Shown here: piece after piece, positions 45,927-54,251 of the stretch
Numbering within the stretch: the first letter of the stretch is position 1
Layout of the letters: every line of letters begins with the position of its first letter
Source: Elusimicrobia bacterium GWD2_63_28
GTDB taxonomy: Bacteria; Elusimicrobiota; Elusimicrobia; Elusimicrobiales; UBA9959
Length of the DNA stretch: 64,000 bases
Direction of reading: 5' to 3'
Assembly (NCBI GenBank): GCA_001799895.1
Contig: MGUI01000074.1
Location: forward strand, 104,467-168,466
Translations under genes and position numbers: made by a program
Notes under the pieces: model-generated
Seen by the model: the letters and a program-made list of their open reading frames with translations, nothing else
What the model was told of the DNA's origin: nothing
The model's database searches: none

Positions 45927-46838
45927 TTATTTCGAGATCGTGCCGCTGACCGTCTTCACGCTGGGATTCTTTATGTCGCTGCCGGAGTAATCGATGTCCC
46001 CGCTGACGGTCTTGAGCACCGCGCTCTCCGCCGAAGAATCCTTTATCTCCACGTCGCCGCTGATGCTCTGCGCGGTCAGGCCGCCGAACTGAGAGTCCCT
46101 GATCTCAACGTCGCCGCTGACGGTCTTCACCAGCGCCTCCCCGGCGCTCTTGAGCGAGGCTAAGGTGATGTCCCCGTTGACGCCTTTGAACGAGGCCTGG
46201 CCTTCGGTGGAGAAGCCGCTGATCATGACGTCGCCGTTGACGCTCTCGGCGCTCAGCGCTGAGAGCCGGGCCGGCAGGAACACCGAGGCGTCGCCGATCA
46301 CGGCCTTGGCGCCGCTCTTCGTTTTTATCTTAATCTCGCCGCCCTCGAAGAAGGCCTCGGCGTCGCCGTCCGACCGCTCCAGGATCTCTACGGTGGCCCG
46401 GGCGCCGGCTTCGGAGTGGCCGGCCAGGGTCAGGTCGCCTGACAGGGTCTTTATCCTGAAAGAGCCGGCCTCGAACTTCTCCACGGAGATCTCTACGGTG
46501 CGGGAGTTCATCTTGCCCAGGTTCCCCAGGCCGCTCAGGCCGCCCAGCGCGCTAAGGGCGCTCAGGCCCTTGAGGCCGCTGAGCCCGCGCAGGCCGCCGG
46601 CCAGGCCTTCGGCCGCCCCGGTGCCGCGCTTGATTGCGAAGATGGCCACAGCTATGCCGGCCAGGCCCAAAACGGTTATGGCCACTATGGACAGGGCCGC
46701 GAGGCCGAGGGCGCCGAGGCCTATCCACTTGAGCATGACCTTGGTATCGGGGCCCAGGGGGCCGACATGCTGCATCAGCAGGATGACGCCCACCACCATC
46801 GCCGTCAGGATTGATAATTTCAACAGGAACTTAAGCAT
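45927..46838 (-). CDS. Membrane-anchored beta-strand repeat protein (DUF4097-like)
   Basis: 303 residues. Two TM segments span residues 5-66. A Gly/Leu-rich segment follows (LAGGLRGLSGLKGLSALSAL). From residue 112 the protein is a regular beta solenoid with SGD/NGD turns: TLSGDLTLAG, SVNGDVMISG, GVNGDITLAS, TVSGDVEIRD, SISGDVEIKD, TVSGDIDYSG and TVSGTISK. DUF4097 domains are extracytoplasmic beta repeats often encoded next to ECF sigma or anti-sigma genes, as here. Expression is predicted from an ECF-type promoter at 46925-46895. The start has GAGGAG. Confidence 0.72.
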   Translation of the reverse strand: MLKFLLKLSILTAMVVGVILLMQHVGPLGPDTKVMLKWIGLGALGLAALSIVAITVLGLAGIAVAIFAIKRGTGAAEGLAGGLRGLSGLKGLSALSALGGLSGLGNLGKMNSRTVEISVEKFEAGSFRIKTLSGDLTLAGHSEAGARATVEILERSDGDAEAFFEGGEIKIKTKSGAKAVIGDASVFLPARLSALSAESVNGDVMISGFSTEGQASFKGVNGDITLASLKSAGEALVKTVSGDVEIRDSQFGGLTAQSISGDVEIKDSSAESAVLKTVSGDIDYSGSDIKNPSVKTVSGTISK

Positions 46839-46894
46839 ATTGTTATTCTCCTCTTTCTTATTAACCGGGGCGGCTATGCCGTCCCCTCACTCTA

Positions 46895-46925
46895 TATGAC
46901 ACACCTGCCGCTAAAATGTTTCACT
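46895..46925 (-). promoter_or_regulatory. ECF sigma promoter A (upstream of the DUF4097-like gene)
   Basis: On the minus strand: TGAAACATTTT, ten variable bases, GTGTCATA. GAAAC at the -35 and GTC at the -10 are separated by 17 bases, a typical ECF layout. Its twin lies at 47641-47671 with the same spacing. The promoter begins inside the end of the sigma gene. Confidence 0.75.
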
Positions 46926-47462
46926 CTCGCTTCCTAATTTTTTCCGCAGCTGGTCTTTAGCCCTCAGCAAATGCACTTTCACGGTGTTGATGGGCAGGTC
47001 CAGGGTTTCGGAAATCTCCTGGTAGGACTTGTCTTCGAAATAATAAAGGTTGATGACGGCCCGGTATTTCTCTGGCATCTCCGCGAGGACTTCCGCTATC
47101 CTCGCCAACTGCGCCTCGCGGTCGAAGATCTCGTCGGCGAGGCTGGCGGGCTCGGCTATAGTCTCCGCCAGTTCGTCGTCGAGCTGCGTCTCGCGGCCGG
47201 CCTTTCGCTCGGACCAGTTCATGCTGAGGTTGTAGGCTATGGTGTAGAGCCAGGAGGAAACTTTGGACTCGCCGCGGAATTTCTCTATGTTCTCGTAGGC
47301 CTTCAAAAAGACCTCCTGCGTAAGGTCGCGGGCCTCTTCTTCGAACCGGACGTATTTGGACACGACATTGAAAATGAAGTCCTGGTGTTTGAGCACCAGC
47401 TCGCCGAAGATCTCTTTTTCGCCTTCGGCTATCCTTTTTAGGAGTCCCGCTTCATTTTCCAT
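46911..47462 (-). CDS. RNA polymerase sigma factor, ECF subfamily
   Basis: 183 residues. Region 2 includes FGELVLKHQDFIFNVVSKYV, DLTQEVFLKAYENIEKFRGE and SSWLYTIAYN. The linker QLDDELAETIAEPASLADEIF leads to region 4, with VINLYYFEDKSYQEISETLDLPINTVKVHLLRAKDQLRKKL. It resembles RpoE/SigW-type ECF factors. No anti-sigma gene is next to it; the DUF4097-like membrane protein downstream could serve that role. It lies 7 bp after a 43-codon open frame and shares its promoter. Confidence 0.92.
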   Translation of the reverse strand: MENEAGLLKRIAEGEKEIFGELVLKHQDFIFNVVSKYVRFEEEARDLTQEVFLKAYENIEKFRGESKVSSWLYTIAYNLSMNWSERKAGRETQLDDELAETIAEPASLADEIFDREAQLARIAEVLAEMPEKYRAVINLYYFEDKSYQEISETLDLPINTVKVHLLRAKDQLRKKLGSESETF

Positions 47463-47469
47463 CTATGGT

Positions 47470-47601
47470 TTAGCCCACGCAGACCGCGCTGAACCTCTCG
47501 CCGCACGAGGGCGGCACGAAAACATATCTGTATTGTATATCTTTGCCCGCCGCCCCTTCCCGCCCGAAAGCCGCCGCCGCCATTTCCATTATCTTTTTCA
47601 T
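47470..47601 (-). CDS. 43-residue peptide gene ahead of the ECF sigma gene
   Basis: A short open frame, ATG at 47601 to TAA, with a strong ribosome site GAGGGAGAG just upstream. The product (MKKIMEMAAAAFGREGAAGK at the N terminus, then a Tyr/Phe/Val-rich stretch and two Cys near the end) is not a clear signal peptide. It starts about 33 bp after the predicted ECF promoter B. It may be a coupled leader, a secreted or membrane peptide or a regulator of the sigma factor. No family was recognised. Confidence 0.55.
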   Translation of the reverse strand: MKKIMEMAAAAFGREGAAGKDIQYRYVFVPPSCGERFSAVCVG

Positions 47602-47640
47602 ATCTCTCCCTCTTTCGCTATCCCACTCTCCCGCACCAGA

Positions 47641-47671
47641 TATGACACGCGATCCAGCAAAATGTTTCACT
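47641..47671 (-). promoter_or_regulatory. ECF sigma promoter B (upstream of the sigma operon)
   Basis: On the minus strand: TGAAACATTTT, ten variable bases, GTGTCATA, with the same spacing as promoter A. The -35 GAAAC and -10 GTC are 17 bases apart. Presence at the sigma operon itself implies autoactivation. Confidence 0.75.
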
Positions 47672-47695
47672 TCGTTAGCTTTTTAGTTTTCAGGC

Positions 47696-48000
47696 GGCCT
47701 ACCGTGGGGACGGGCCCGTCAAAACCGGCGTCGGCCACACCGTGGCCGCGCCTGCCGGTCTCAGCCTCGGCGCTTACGCAAGCCTCGGCTTCCGACGGGC
47801 TTTTGCCGAACCCATCCCCACGGTCTCCGCCAGTATTTGCCCTATTACAGCATCGTGCCAGAAAAATGGAGGGGAGACCGCAGGGGCAGGATAAGAAAAA
47901 CCGTCGGTGAGCCCGCCGCTTGCATAGCGCGGCGGGCGAGCACCGAGCGAGGCCACGGTGTGGCCGAGCGTGTTTTTCGTTCCTGCCCCTGCGGTAGGCC
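47696..48000. repeat. 305-bp non-coding multi-hairpin palindromic element
   Basis: The ends GGCCTACCG (47696-47704) and CGGTAGGCC (47992-48000) are exact inverted copies, and the next ~11 bp match imperfectly. Inside are three adjacent foldbacks: 47702-47823 (CCGTGGGGA/TCCCCACGG, with GCCCGTC/GACGGGC), 47821-47880 (CGGTCTCC/GGAGACCG) and 47878-47998 (ACCGCAGGGGCAGGA/TCCTGCCCCTGCGGT, with GAAAAAC/GTTTTTC). The 17-mer TCGGCCACACCGTGGCC (47731-47747) recurs inverted near 47951-47967. No open frame of substance is found in the element. It is either a miniature mobile element or a structured RNA locus. Confidence 0.7.
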
Positions 48001-48087
48001 CCGACTTGGCTTCTCGCGGCTCCGGCTGTATATAAAGAAAACCGCCCCGTTAGGGGCGGTCATCTTTACTTTAGGTTCTCTTCTTGA
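48001..48087. other. Gap between the palindromic element and argS
   Basis: No gene is seen. It holds the argS terminator and AT-rich sequence (TATATAAAGAAAA). Confidence 0.6.
48036..48063 (-). terminator. Terminator of argS operon
   Basis: On the minus strand ACCGCCCC and GGGGCGGT form a stem with a TAAC loop, followed by TTTTC and a T-rich run. Confidence 0.85.
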
Positions 48088-49689
48088 TTACATTCTTTCG
48101 GGGGCGGAGACGCCGAGGAGGGCGAGGCCTTTGGCGATGACGCCATTCACGGATTTAAGGAGGAACAGGCGGTAGGCCGTGAGCTCTTTGTTCTCCGGGT
48201 CCAGCACCTTGTGCTGGTCGTAGAAAGAGTGGAAGCTCGCCGCCAGCTCCGTCAGGTAGGTCGTCAGGTGGTGGGGGGAATTGTCGCGGGCGCAGTCGGA
48301 CAGCGTCTTCTCCAGCCACAGCAGCTTCAGCATCAGCGCGCGCTCTTCCTTATTGATTACCACCTTGGATTCGTCGAAGCCGGCGGCGGGGTCCACGCCT
48401 TTGCCGGCCGCGTTGTCGAAGATGGAACAGATGCGCGCGTGCACGTACTGCACGTAGTAGACCGGGTTCTCGTTCGACTTCTTCTTGGCCAGCTCAATGT
48501 CGAAGTTCAGGTGCGTGTTCGGGCCGCGCGAGGCGAAGAAGAAGCGGCAGGCGTCCACGCCGACATCGTCCACCAGCTCCTTCAGCGAAATAAAGTCGCC
48601 GGCGCGCTTGGACATCTTCACCACTTCCTTGCCGCGCAGCAGCGAGACCTGCTGGTGGATGATCACCTTGAAAGCGCCCGAGCCCAGGGCCTTGACGGCG
48701 GCCTCCATGCGCGGCACATAGCCGTGGTGGTCGGCGCCCAAGATATCTATCAGGCGGCCGAAACCGCGGGAGAATTTATTAAGGTGGTAGGCGATGTCGT
48801 TCAGGAAATAGGTGTTGCGCCCGTCGGCCTTCACCAGCACGCGATCCTTGTCGTCCGACTCCAGCTCCGAAGAGGAGCCGAACCAGACGGCCCCTTCCTT
48901 CTCGTAAGCCATGCCGCGCTCCCTGAGCGTGGCCAGGGCCTTGGCCGGACCGCCGGCCTGGTGCAGTTCGCTCTCCAGGAACCAGCGGTCGAACTGCACG
49001 CCGAAGGCGGCCATGTCGGCCTTGTGCAGCTTGAGCATCTCGGCCACGGCGTATTCCGAAAACTGAGCGTCGGTCCAGTCCGCGGCTTCTTTGGGAAGGG
49101 CGGCCGCCAGGTCTTTAAGGTAGTCGCCCTGGTAGCCGTCTTCCGGCGGCTCCTTGCCCTCGAAGCGGGCCTTCAGGGAAAGGCCCAGCTTCTCCACCTG
49201 GCGCCCGACATTGTTGACATAGAATTCTGTCGCCACTTCGGCGCCCAGCTCTTTCCAGATCCGCGCCAGGCTGTCGCCCAGCGTGGCGCCGCGGCCGCTG
49301 GCCAGGTGCATAGGCCCCGTGGGATTGGCGGAAACGAACTCCAGGTTGATCTTTTCGCCGGCGTACTCGGGGCGGTGCAGGCTGCCGGGCTTCTCCAGTC
49401 CCCTGAGCGCGGCGAACAGAAAAGCGGGCGTGAACGTAATATTGACAAAACCGGGCGGCACCACCCCGGCCTCTACCTCGCCGCCGAGCGCTGCCGCCAG
49501 CTCCTCGGCTATCTTGAGCGGGGGCTTCTTGAGCAGCTTGGCGCCGGCAATGGGCCAGGCGATAGAAGCGTCCGCCTTGATGTGCGGCGGCGGGGCGGCC
49601 AGGCAAAAACCGGCCACCGCGGCGTCGTCGAGGACAAAGGCCGCCTTGGCGCGGCTTTTGAGGTCGGCTTCTATCTTCGAGATCTTCAT
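48088..49689 (-). CDS. argS: Arginyl-tRNA synthetase
   Basis: 533 residues. Class I synthetase: the HIGH-like signature HLASGRGATLGDSLARIW, the Rossmann core with NLEFVSANPTGPMHLASG, and the KMSKRAGDFISLKEL motif. The N-terminal additional domain (residues 1-90, ADASIAWPIAGAKLLKKPP) and the C-terminal anticodon-binding domain are present. It charges tRNA-Arg. It is directly adjacent to rsfS (start follows the rsfS stop without gap) and last in a six-gene operon. Confidence 0.96.
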   Translation of the reverse strand: MKISKIEADLKSRAKAAFVLDDAAVAGFCLAAPPPHIKADASIAWPIAGAKLLKKPPLKIAEELAAALGGEVEAGVVPPGFVNITFTPAFLFAALRGLEKPGSLHRPEYAGEKINLEFVSANPTGPMHLASGRGATLGDSLARIWKELGAEVATEFYVNNVGRQVEKLGLSLKARFEGKEPPEDGYQGDYLKDLAAALPKEAADWTDAQFSEYAVAEMLKLHKADMAAFGVQFDRWFLESELHQAGGPAKALATLRERGMAYEKEGAVWFGSSSELESDDKDRVLVKADGRNTYFLNDIAYHLNKFSRGFGRLIDILGADHHGYVPRMEAAVKALGSGAFKVIIHQQVSLLRGKEVVKMSKRAGDFISLKELVDDVGVDACRFFFASRGPNTHLNFDIELAKKKSNENPVYYVQYVHARICSIFDNAAGKGVDPAAGFDESKVVINKEERALMLKLLWLEKTLSDCARDNSPHHLTTYLTELAASFHSFYDQHKVLDPENKELTAYRLFLLKSVNGVIAKGLALLGVSAPERM

Positions 49690-50256
49690 TTATTTCTTCT
49701 TGGCCGTCTTTTTCGCGGGCTTCTTGACGGCCTTCTTCGCCGGGGCCTTCTTGGCAGGGGCTTTCTTCGCCGGGGCTTTCTTCACGGCTTTTTTGGCCGC
49801 CGGCTTTTTAGCCGCGGGCTTTTTGACAGCGGGCTTCTTTGCGGCGGCGGGCTTGGAGGCGGGAGCGGGCTGCTTCGCCACGGGAGCGGGCGCGGGCGCC
49901 TCTTCCCAAACCACCTGTTTGCAGGCGCCGTAGATCTTGTCGATCGCGTAGAATTCGGAAGCCTTCACATCGTAGATATGGACCAGCGTGCCGCCGTAGT
50001 CCAGCACCTTCCAGTTCTTGGAGCGCATGCCGTCCTTGTGCACGCAGTAAATGCCCTCGTGCTTGAGCCGGACGAGGACTTCCTCTTCCACGGCCTCCAG
50101 CTGCGGCGCTGATTCCACCACCATCAGCACGGCGTAGTCCGCCAGCGGGGAGGTCCCGGCCAGGTCATAGACCGTCACGGGGGCCGCCTTCCTGGAATCG
50201 CCGGCGCGGGCGGCCTCTATCGCTATTTTCTTAAAGCTGCTTTTGGGATTGCTCAT
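49690..50256 (-). CDS. rsfS: Ribosome silencing factor RsfS with a histone H1-like C-terminal tail
   Basis: 188 residues. The first ~120 residues form the RsfS/Iojap domain (LADYAVLMVVESAPQLEAVEEEV, VHKDGMRSKNWKVLDYGGTLVHIY), which binds ribosomal protein uL14 and blocks subunit joining under starvation. The last ~60 residues consist of AAKKPAVKKPAAKK and APAKKAPAKKA repeats. Typical RsfS proteins end after the domain. The tail is strongly cationic and could bind rRNA or DNA. The start overlaps the preceding stop (ATGA). Confidence 0.9.
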   Translation of the reverse strand: MSNPKSSFKKIAIEAARAGDSRKAAPVTVYDLAGTSPLADYAVLMVVESAPQLEAVEEEVLVRLKHEGIYCVHKDGMRSKNWKVLDYGGTLVHIYDVKASEFYAIDKIYGACKQVVWEEAPAPAPVAKQPAPASKPAAAKKPAVKKPAAKKPAAKKAVKKAPAKKAPAKKAPAKKAVKKPAKKTAKKK

Positions 50257-51140
50257 ATGGTATTTTTGGTCTGCCTCATCCGTTCCATCATCGCGGCTTC
50301 CGCCTGGTGCTCTATGTTTATCATCGCGGAGCCGGCGATGGAGGATATTGTATTAAATATGGTGGCGAGGTTGTTCTTCTCCACCGCCGAGAGCGGGGCC
50401 GCCCGCTCGAACACGGCGCAGGCCAGCGGCCGACCTTCCACGGCGCAGAGCATCAGGTGGGCGCTGTCGTCCAGCCAGCCGTTCTCGGGCCTGCCAGGCA
50501 GCTCCCGGGGCGCCCCTTCCCTCGGAAAGGAATCGCGCGAGTAGATCTCCTCGTATTCGGCGTTGAACATGTTCCAGGCGTAAGCCTTCACGTTCCAGGA
50601 GCCCTCCAGGTAAACGCGCATTTCCTCCATCACGGCCGAGAAGAAAGCCGCCGGGGACTTGTGCTGCTGCACCAGCATGCGGCTCAGGTCGAAGAGCATG
50701 GTCAGCTCGCTCGAGGTGTGCTGCAGGCGCCGCATCGTGACGCGCATGATCTGGCTGAAGACGCTGATGCCGGTCTCAGGGTGCTCCTTGATAAAGGAGA
50801 AGAACTGGTCGCGGCCCACCTCGTAAAGGGCCGTGTCCTTGGAAGCGCGGGCCTGCGCGAAGCGCGGCTGCCCCTCTATCACGGCCATCTCGCCGAAGAA
50901 TTCCCCGGCGCCCAGGATGGCGAGGGTTTTGAAGTCCCGGCCCTCGGTATCCATGGCCTTCTCTATGACCACCTCGCCCGAGACTATGATGTAGAGCGAC
51001 TGGCCCTCGGTCTTCTCCTTGAAGACCACGTCGCCGCCGGCGTAGGAGGTCTGCTTGAAATAGCCGGAGAACTCCGAGATCATCGCGTCGGAGAAGCCGC
51101 GGAACAGCGGTATTTCCTTGAGTTTTTCAATATCGGACAT
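50253..51140 (-). CDS. Cyclic nucleotide-binding domain plus GAF-like protein
   Basis: 295 residues. Residues 1-135 form a CNB domain (IPLFRGFSDAMISEFSGYF, GDVVFKEKTEGQSLYIIVSGEVVI, GAGEFFGEMAVIEGQPRFAQARA). A central helix (SELTMLFDLSRMLVQQHK) leads to a GAF-like C-terminal domain. No DNA-binding helix is present, so it is not a Crp-type repressor. It might sense a cyclic nucleotide and regulate type IV pili, since pilT is 10 bp upstream. Confidence 0.72.
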   Translation of the reverse strand: MSDIEKLKEIPLFRGFSDAMISEFSGYFKQTSYAGGDVVFKEKTEGQSLYIIVSGEVVIEKAMDTEGRDFKTLAILGAGEFFGEMAVIEGQPRFAQARASKDTALYEVGRDQFFSFIKEHPETGISVFSQIMRVTMRRLQHTSSELTMLFDLSRMLVQQHKSPAAFFSAVMEEMRVYLEGSWNVKAYAWNMFNAEYEEIYSRDSFPREGAPRELPGRPENGWLDDSAHLMLCAVEGRPLACAVFERAAPLSAVEKNNLATIFNTISSIAGSAMINIEHQAEAAMMERMRQTKNTI

Positions 51141-51150
51141 GGGGCCTCCG

Positions 51151-52212
<1,062 letters not shown>

Positions 52213-52224
52213 AGTTTCCTCCCC

Positions 52225-53076
52225 TTACTTGTCAAGCTTTGCGGCGTTAAAATCCTGCCCGAGTATCACCGCGGCCCCGGCCACGCTCTTCTGCGACGGC
52301 TTCACCCGGATCTCCAGCTCTTCCAGCCCCAGCGCGGCGCGCAGCTCCAGCGCCGCCGAGGTGTCCTTCGAAAAACCGAGTATGCGGGTCTGTTTCTCCA
52401 GGGTCGGGTACGAGGTTTCCGTTATAACGTTGAAGCCCAGCGCGCGCAAGCGCTTGCCGGTCCTGGCCGCCAGGCCCTGCCTGCCGGAGGCGTTGAAGAC
52501 CTCCACCAGGCGCGCCGGGGCGGCCTCTTCTTCTTCGGACGCGGCGGGCTGCCCCCGCCGGGAGACTTCGGTCAGGATAAAGTTGGAAGAGCTCAGTTTT
52601 GAGAACTCCGAGAAAAGGGAAAAAAGGTCGAACCCCGAGAGGTTGGTGGCGCCGGAGGCCTTGCGCCGGTAAACCCAGGCCGCCGCGGCGGGCAGCAGGC
52701 GCGGGTCGGCGCGCCAGCCGTTGAGCGCGCCCCACAGCGCGTCCAGGTCCGGGGCTGTGGACAGTTCTACGTAGAAAACGCTGCCGCCGGCGGGGGTTCC
52801 GCCGGCCGAAAGCGCCAGGTCCGAGGCGCGCTGCCAGAGCGAAGCGCCCTTGCGCGGTTTGGCGTGGGCGGCCGTAAAGGCGTTGACCGTGCTGGAAAAA
52901 GGGTGGTAAACGAGGAGGACCGAGGCGCGCTCGCCCAGCAGGGCCACGCTGACGTCGCTCCCGCGCACCAGTTCGCGCGAGGCCGGCGAATAGTGCTGCC
53001 AGGCGGCCACGGCCAGCGCCAGGAGCAGCCCGGCGGCCAGCGTCAGTTTTTCTTTTTTTCCTGCAGGCTGTTCCAT
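52225..53076 (-). CDS. Membrane-anchored LytR C-terminal-domain protein
   Basis: 283 residues. A short N-terminal TM segment (LTLAAGLLLALAVAAWQHY) is followed by an extracytoplasmic region, and residues 190-280 form a LytR_C domain (RLVEVFNASGRQGLAARTGKRLRALGFNV, then AAVILGQDFN). LytR_C domains are found in envelope biogenesis proteins. The gene overlaps the nadD/yqeK fusion by 34 bp. Confidence 0.8.
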   Translation of the reverse strand: MEQPAGKKEKLTLAAGLLLALAVAAWQHYSPASRELVRGSDVSVALLGERASVLLVYHPFSSTVNAFTAAHAKPRKGASLWQRASDLALSAGGTPAGGSVFYVELSTAPDLDALWGALNGWRADPRLLPAAAAWVYRRKASGATNLSGFDLFSLFSEFSKLSSSNFILTEVSRRGQPAASEEEEAAPARLVEVFNASGRQGLAARTGKRLRALGFNVITETSYPTLEKQTRILGFSKDTSAALELRAALGLEELEIRVKPSQKSVAGAAVILGQDFNAAKLDK

Positions 53077-54191
53077 AGTCCCACGCTCAGCGGATGCACC
53101 CAGCCCCCGCCGGCGAACGCATAGACAAGTTTAACATAATTGGCCGCCCTGAAGGCCGCCTCAAAATCGACGGCAGCCAGCTCTCTTACCAGGCGGGCTT
53201 CGTGGAAGGTCCTGCCCTGGTTGGCCAGGTCGCTCACGTAGACCAGGCGGGCCAGCGGTCCCATGCCCGGCGCGCCCGTGGCGTGCAGGGTTATGGCCTC
53301 CAGCACCTCCGGGTCTTCCACCCCGTATTTTTTGCGGGCCAGCGCGGCCCCGGCCCAGGCGTGGGCCAGCACCGGCGCCTCGCGGAGGGTTTCCGCCAGG
53401 TGCGGGGAGCGGGGAGGGCACAGGCGCCGCTGCGCGGCCGGGGACAGGTCCCGGGCGCAGTCGTGCAGCAGCGCGGCCAGCGCGGCCTGCCGCTGCGGTA
53501 CTCCGGCCGCCGGCGCCAGCGACAGCGCCAGCTCCGCGGTATGCAGCGAATGGGCGTAGCGGCGCGGGCTGAGGGATCCTTCAAGCAACCGCCGCTCGCG
53601 GGAGAGATAAAGAGCTTTTTCCCCCATGACCTCCAGCACCGCGGGGTGCAGCTGCGCCGGGCGGCGGCCGAGGAAAAGCTCTGCCCGCACGGCGGTGGAA
53701 TCGGCCTCGGGAAAGCTGCCGGCCAGCGCCGTAAAAGGAATGCCGCCCTTCTTTATGGAATGTCCAGGCCGCAGGCCGACCAGCAGGGAGGCGCTCTTCA
53801 GTATTGCTTCAGGGCGGCGCCAGCCGCCGAAGCCGGCCAGGCAGTCCGAGCCCATAAGGACATAGAGCGGGGCGCCGGGATGAAGTTTTTTAAAATGGGC
53901 CACCGTCTCCCAGGTAAAGACCACGCGGCGCAGGTTAGCCTCGAAGGAGCTGATCTTAATTTCCGCCCTGCCGCCGAGGCCGGCCCCGCCGAGCGCGGCC
54001 CGCAGCAGTGCGGCGCGGGCCGCGAAAGGGGCGGGGCGGTAATCCTTGAAGGGCGTGCGGAAGCCGGGCACCAGGTACAGCGCGGAGGGCTTCAACTGGC
54101 GCAGGGCGGCGCGCGCCAGCGCCGCGTGGCCGCGGTGCGGCGGGTCGAAGCTGCCGCCGTAAATGATCACCGGCCTTTTTTCGTGCGTCAT
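53043..54191 (-). CDS. nadD: NadD nicotinate-nucleotide adenylyltransferase fused to YqeK-like HD domain
   Basis: 382 residues from the ATG at 54191; upstream open frame belongs to shadows of other genes. Residues 1-190 are NadD: IIYGGSFDPPHRGH (nucleotide-binding GGSFDPxHxGH), ALYLVPGFRTPFKD and the C-terminal ADSTAVRAEL (SxTxxR). Residues 205-370 are a YqeK-type HD hydrolase with H in YAHSLHT, ALLHDCARDLS (HD), AHAWAGAALARKKYG and LHATGAPGM. NadD adenylates nicotinate mononucleotide; YqeK proteins cleave Ap4A. In most bacteria the two are separate neighbours. Both are here in one chain. Confidence 0.92.
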   Translation of the reverse strand: MTHEKRPVIIYGGSFDPPHRGHAALARAALRQLKPSALYLVPGFRTPFKDYRPAPFAARAALLRAALGGAGLGGRAEIKISSFEANLRRVVFTWETVAHFKKLHPGAPLYVLMGSDCLAGFGGWRRPEAILKSASLLVGLRPGHSIKKGGIPFTALAGSFPEADSTAVRAELFLGRRPAQLHPAVLEVMGEKALYLSRERRLLEGSLSPRRYAHSLHTAELALSLAPAAGVPQRQAALAALLHDCARDLSPAAQRRLCPPRSPHLAETLREAPVLAHAWAGAALARKKYGVEDPEVLEAITLHATGAPGMGPLARLVYVSDLANQGRTFHEARLVRELAAVDFEAAFRAANYVKLVYAFAGGGWVHPLSVGLWNSLQEKKKN

Positions 54192-54251
54192 AGGAGCGTT
54201 CCCACATTTAGTATAATATACTTCTATTATTAAATACAAAACGTTGCAACT
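54192..54251. promoter_or_regulatory. Divergent promoter between nadD/yqeK and the DUF2064-like gene
   Basis: TATAAT (54212-54217) faces plus; TATACT (54215-54210) faces minus, overlapping it. -35 elements are weak. The minus transcript would have a leader of about 12 bases. Confidence 0.5.

Noticed and set aside
48211..50112. 633-codon plus-strand frame opposite argS and rsfS
   Set aside because: It is antisense to two clear genes; its Gly/Leu/Phe repeats simply mirror the Lys/Ala/Pro tail of RsfS.
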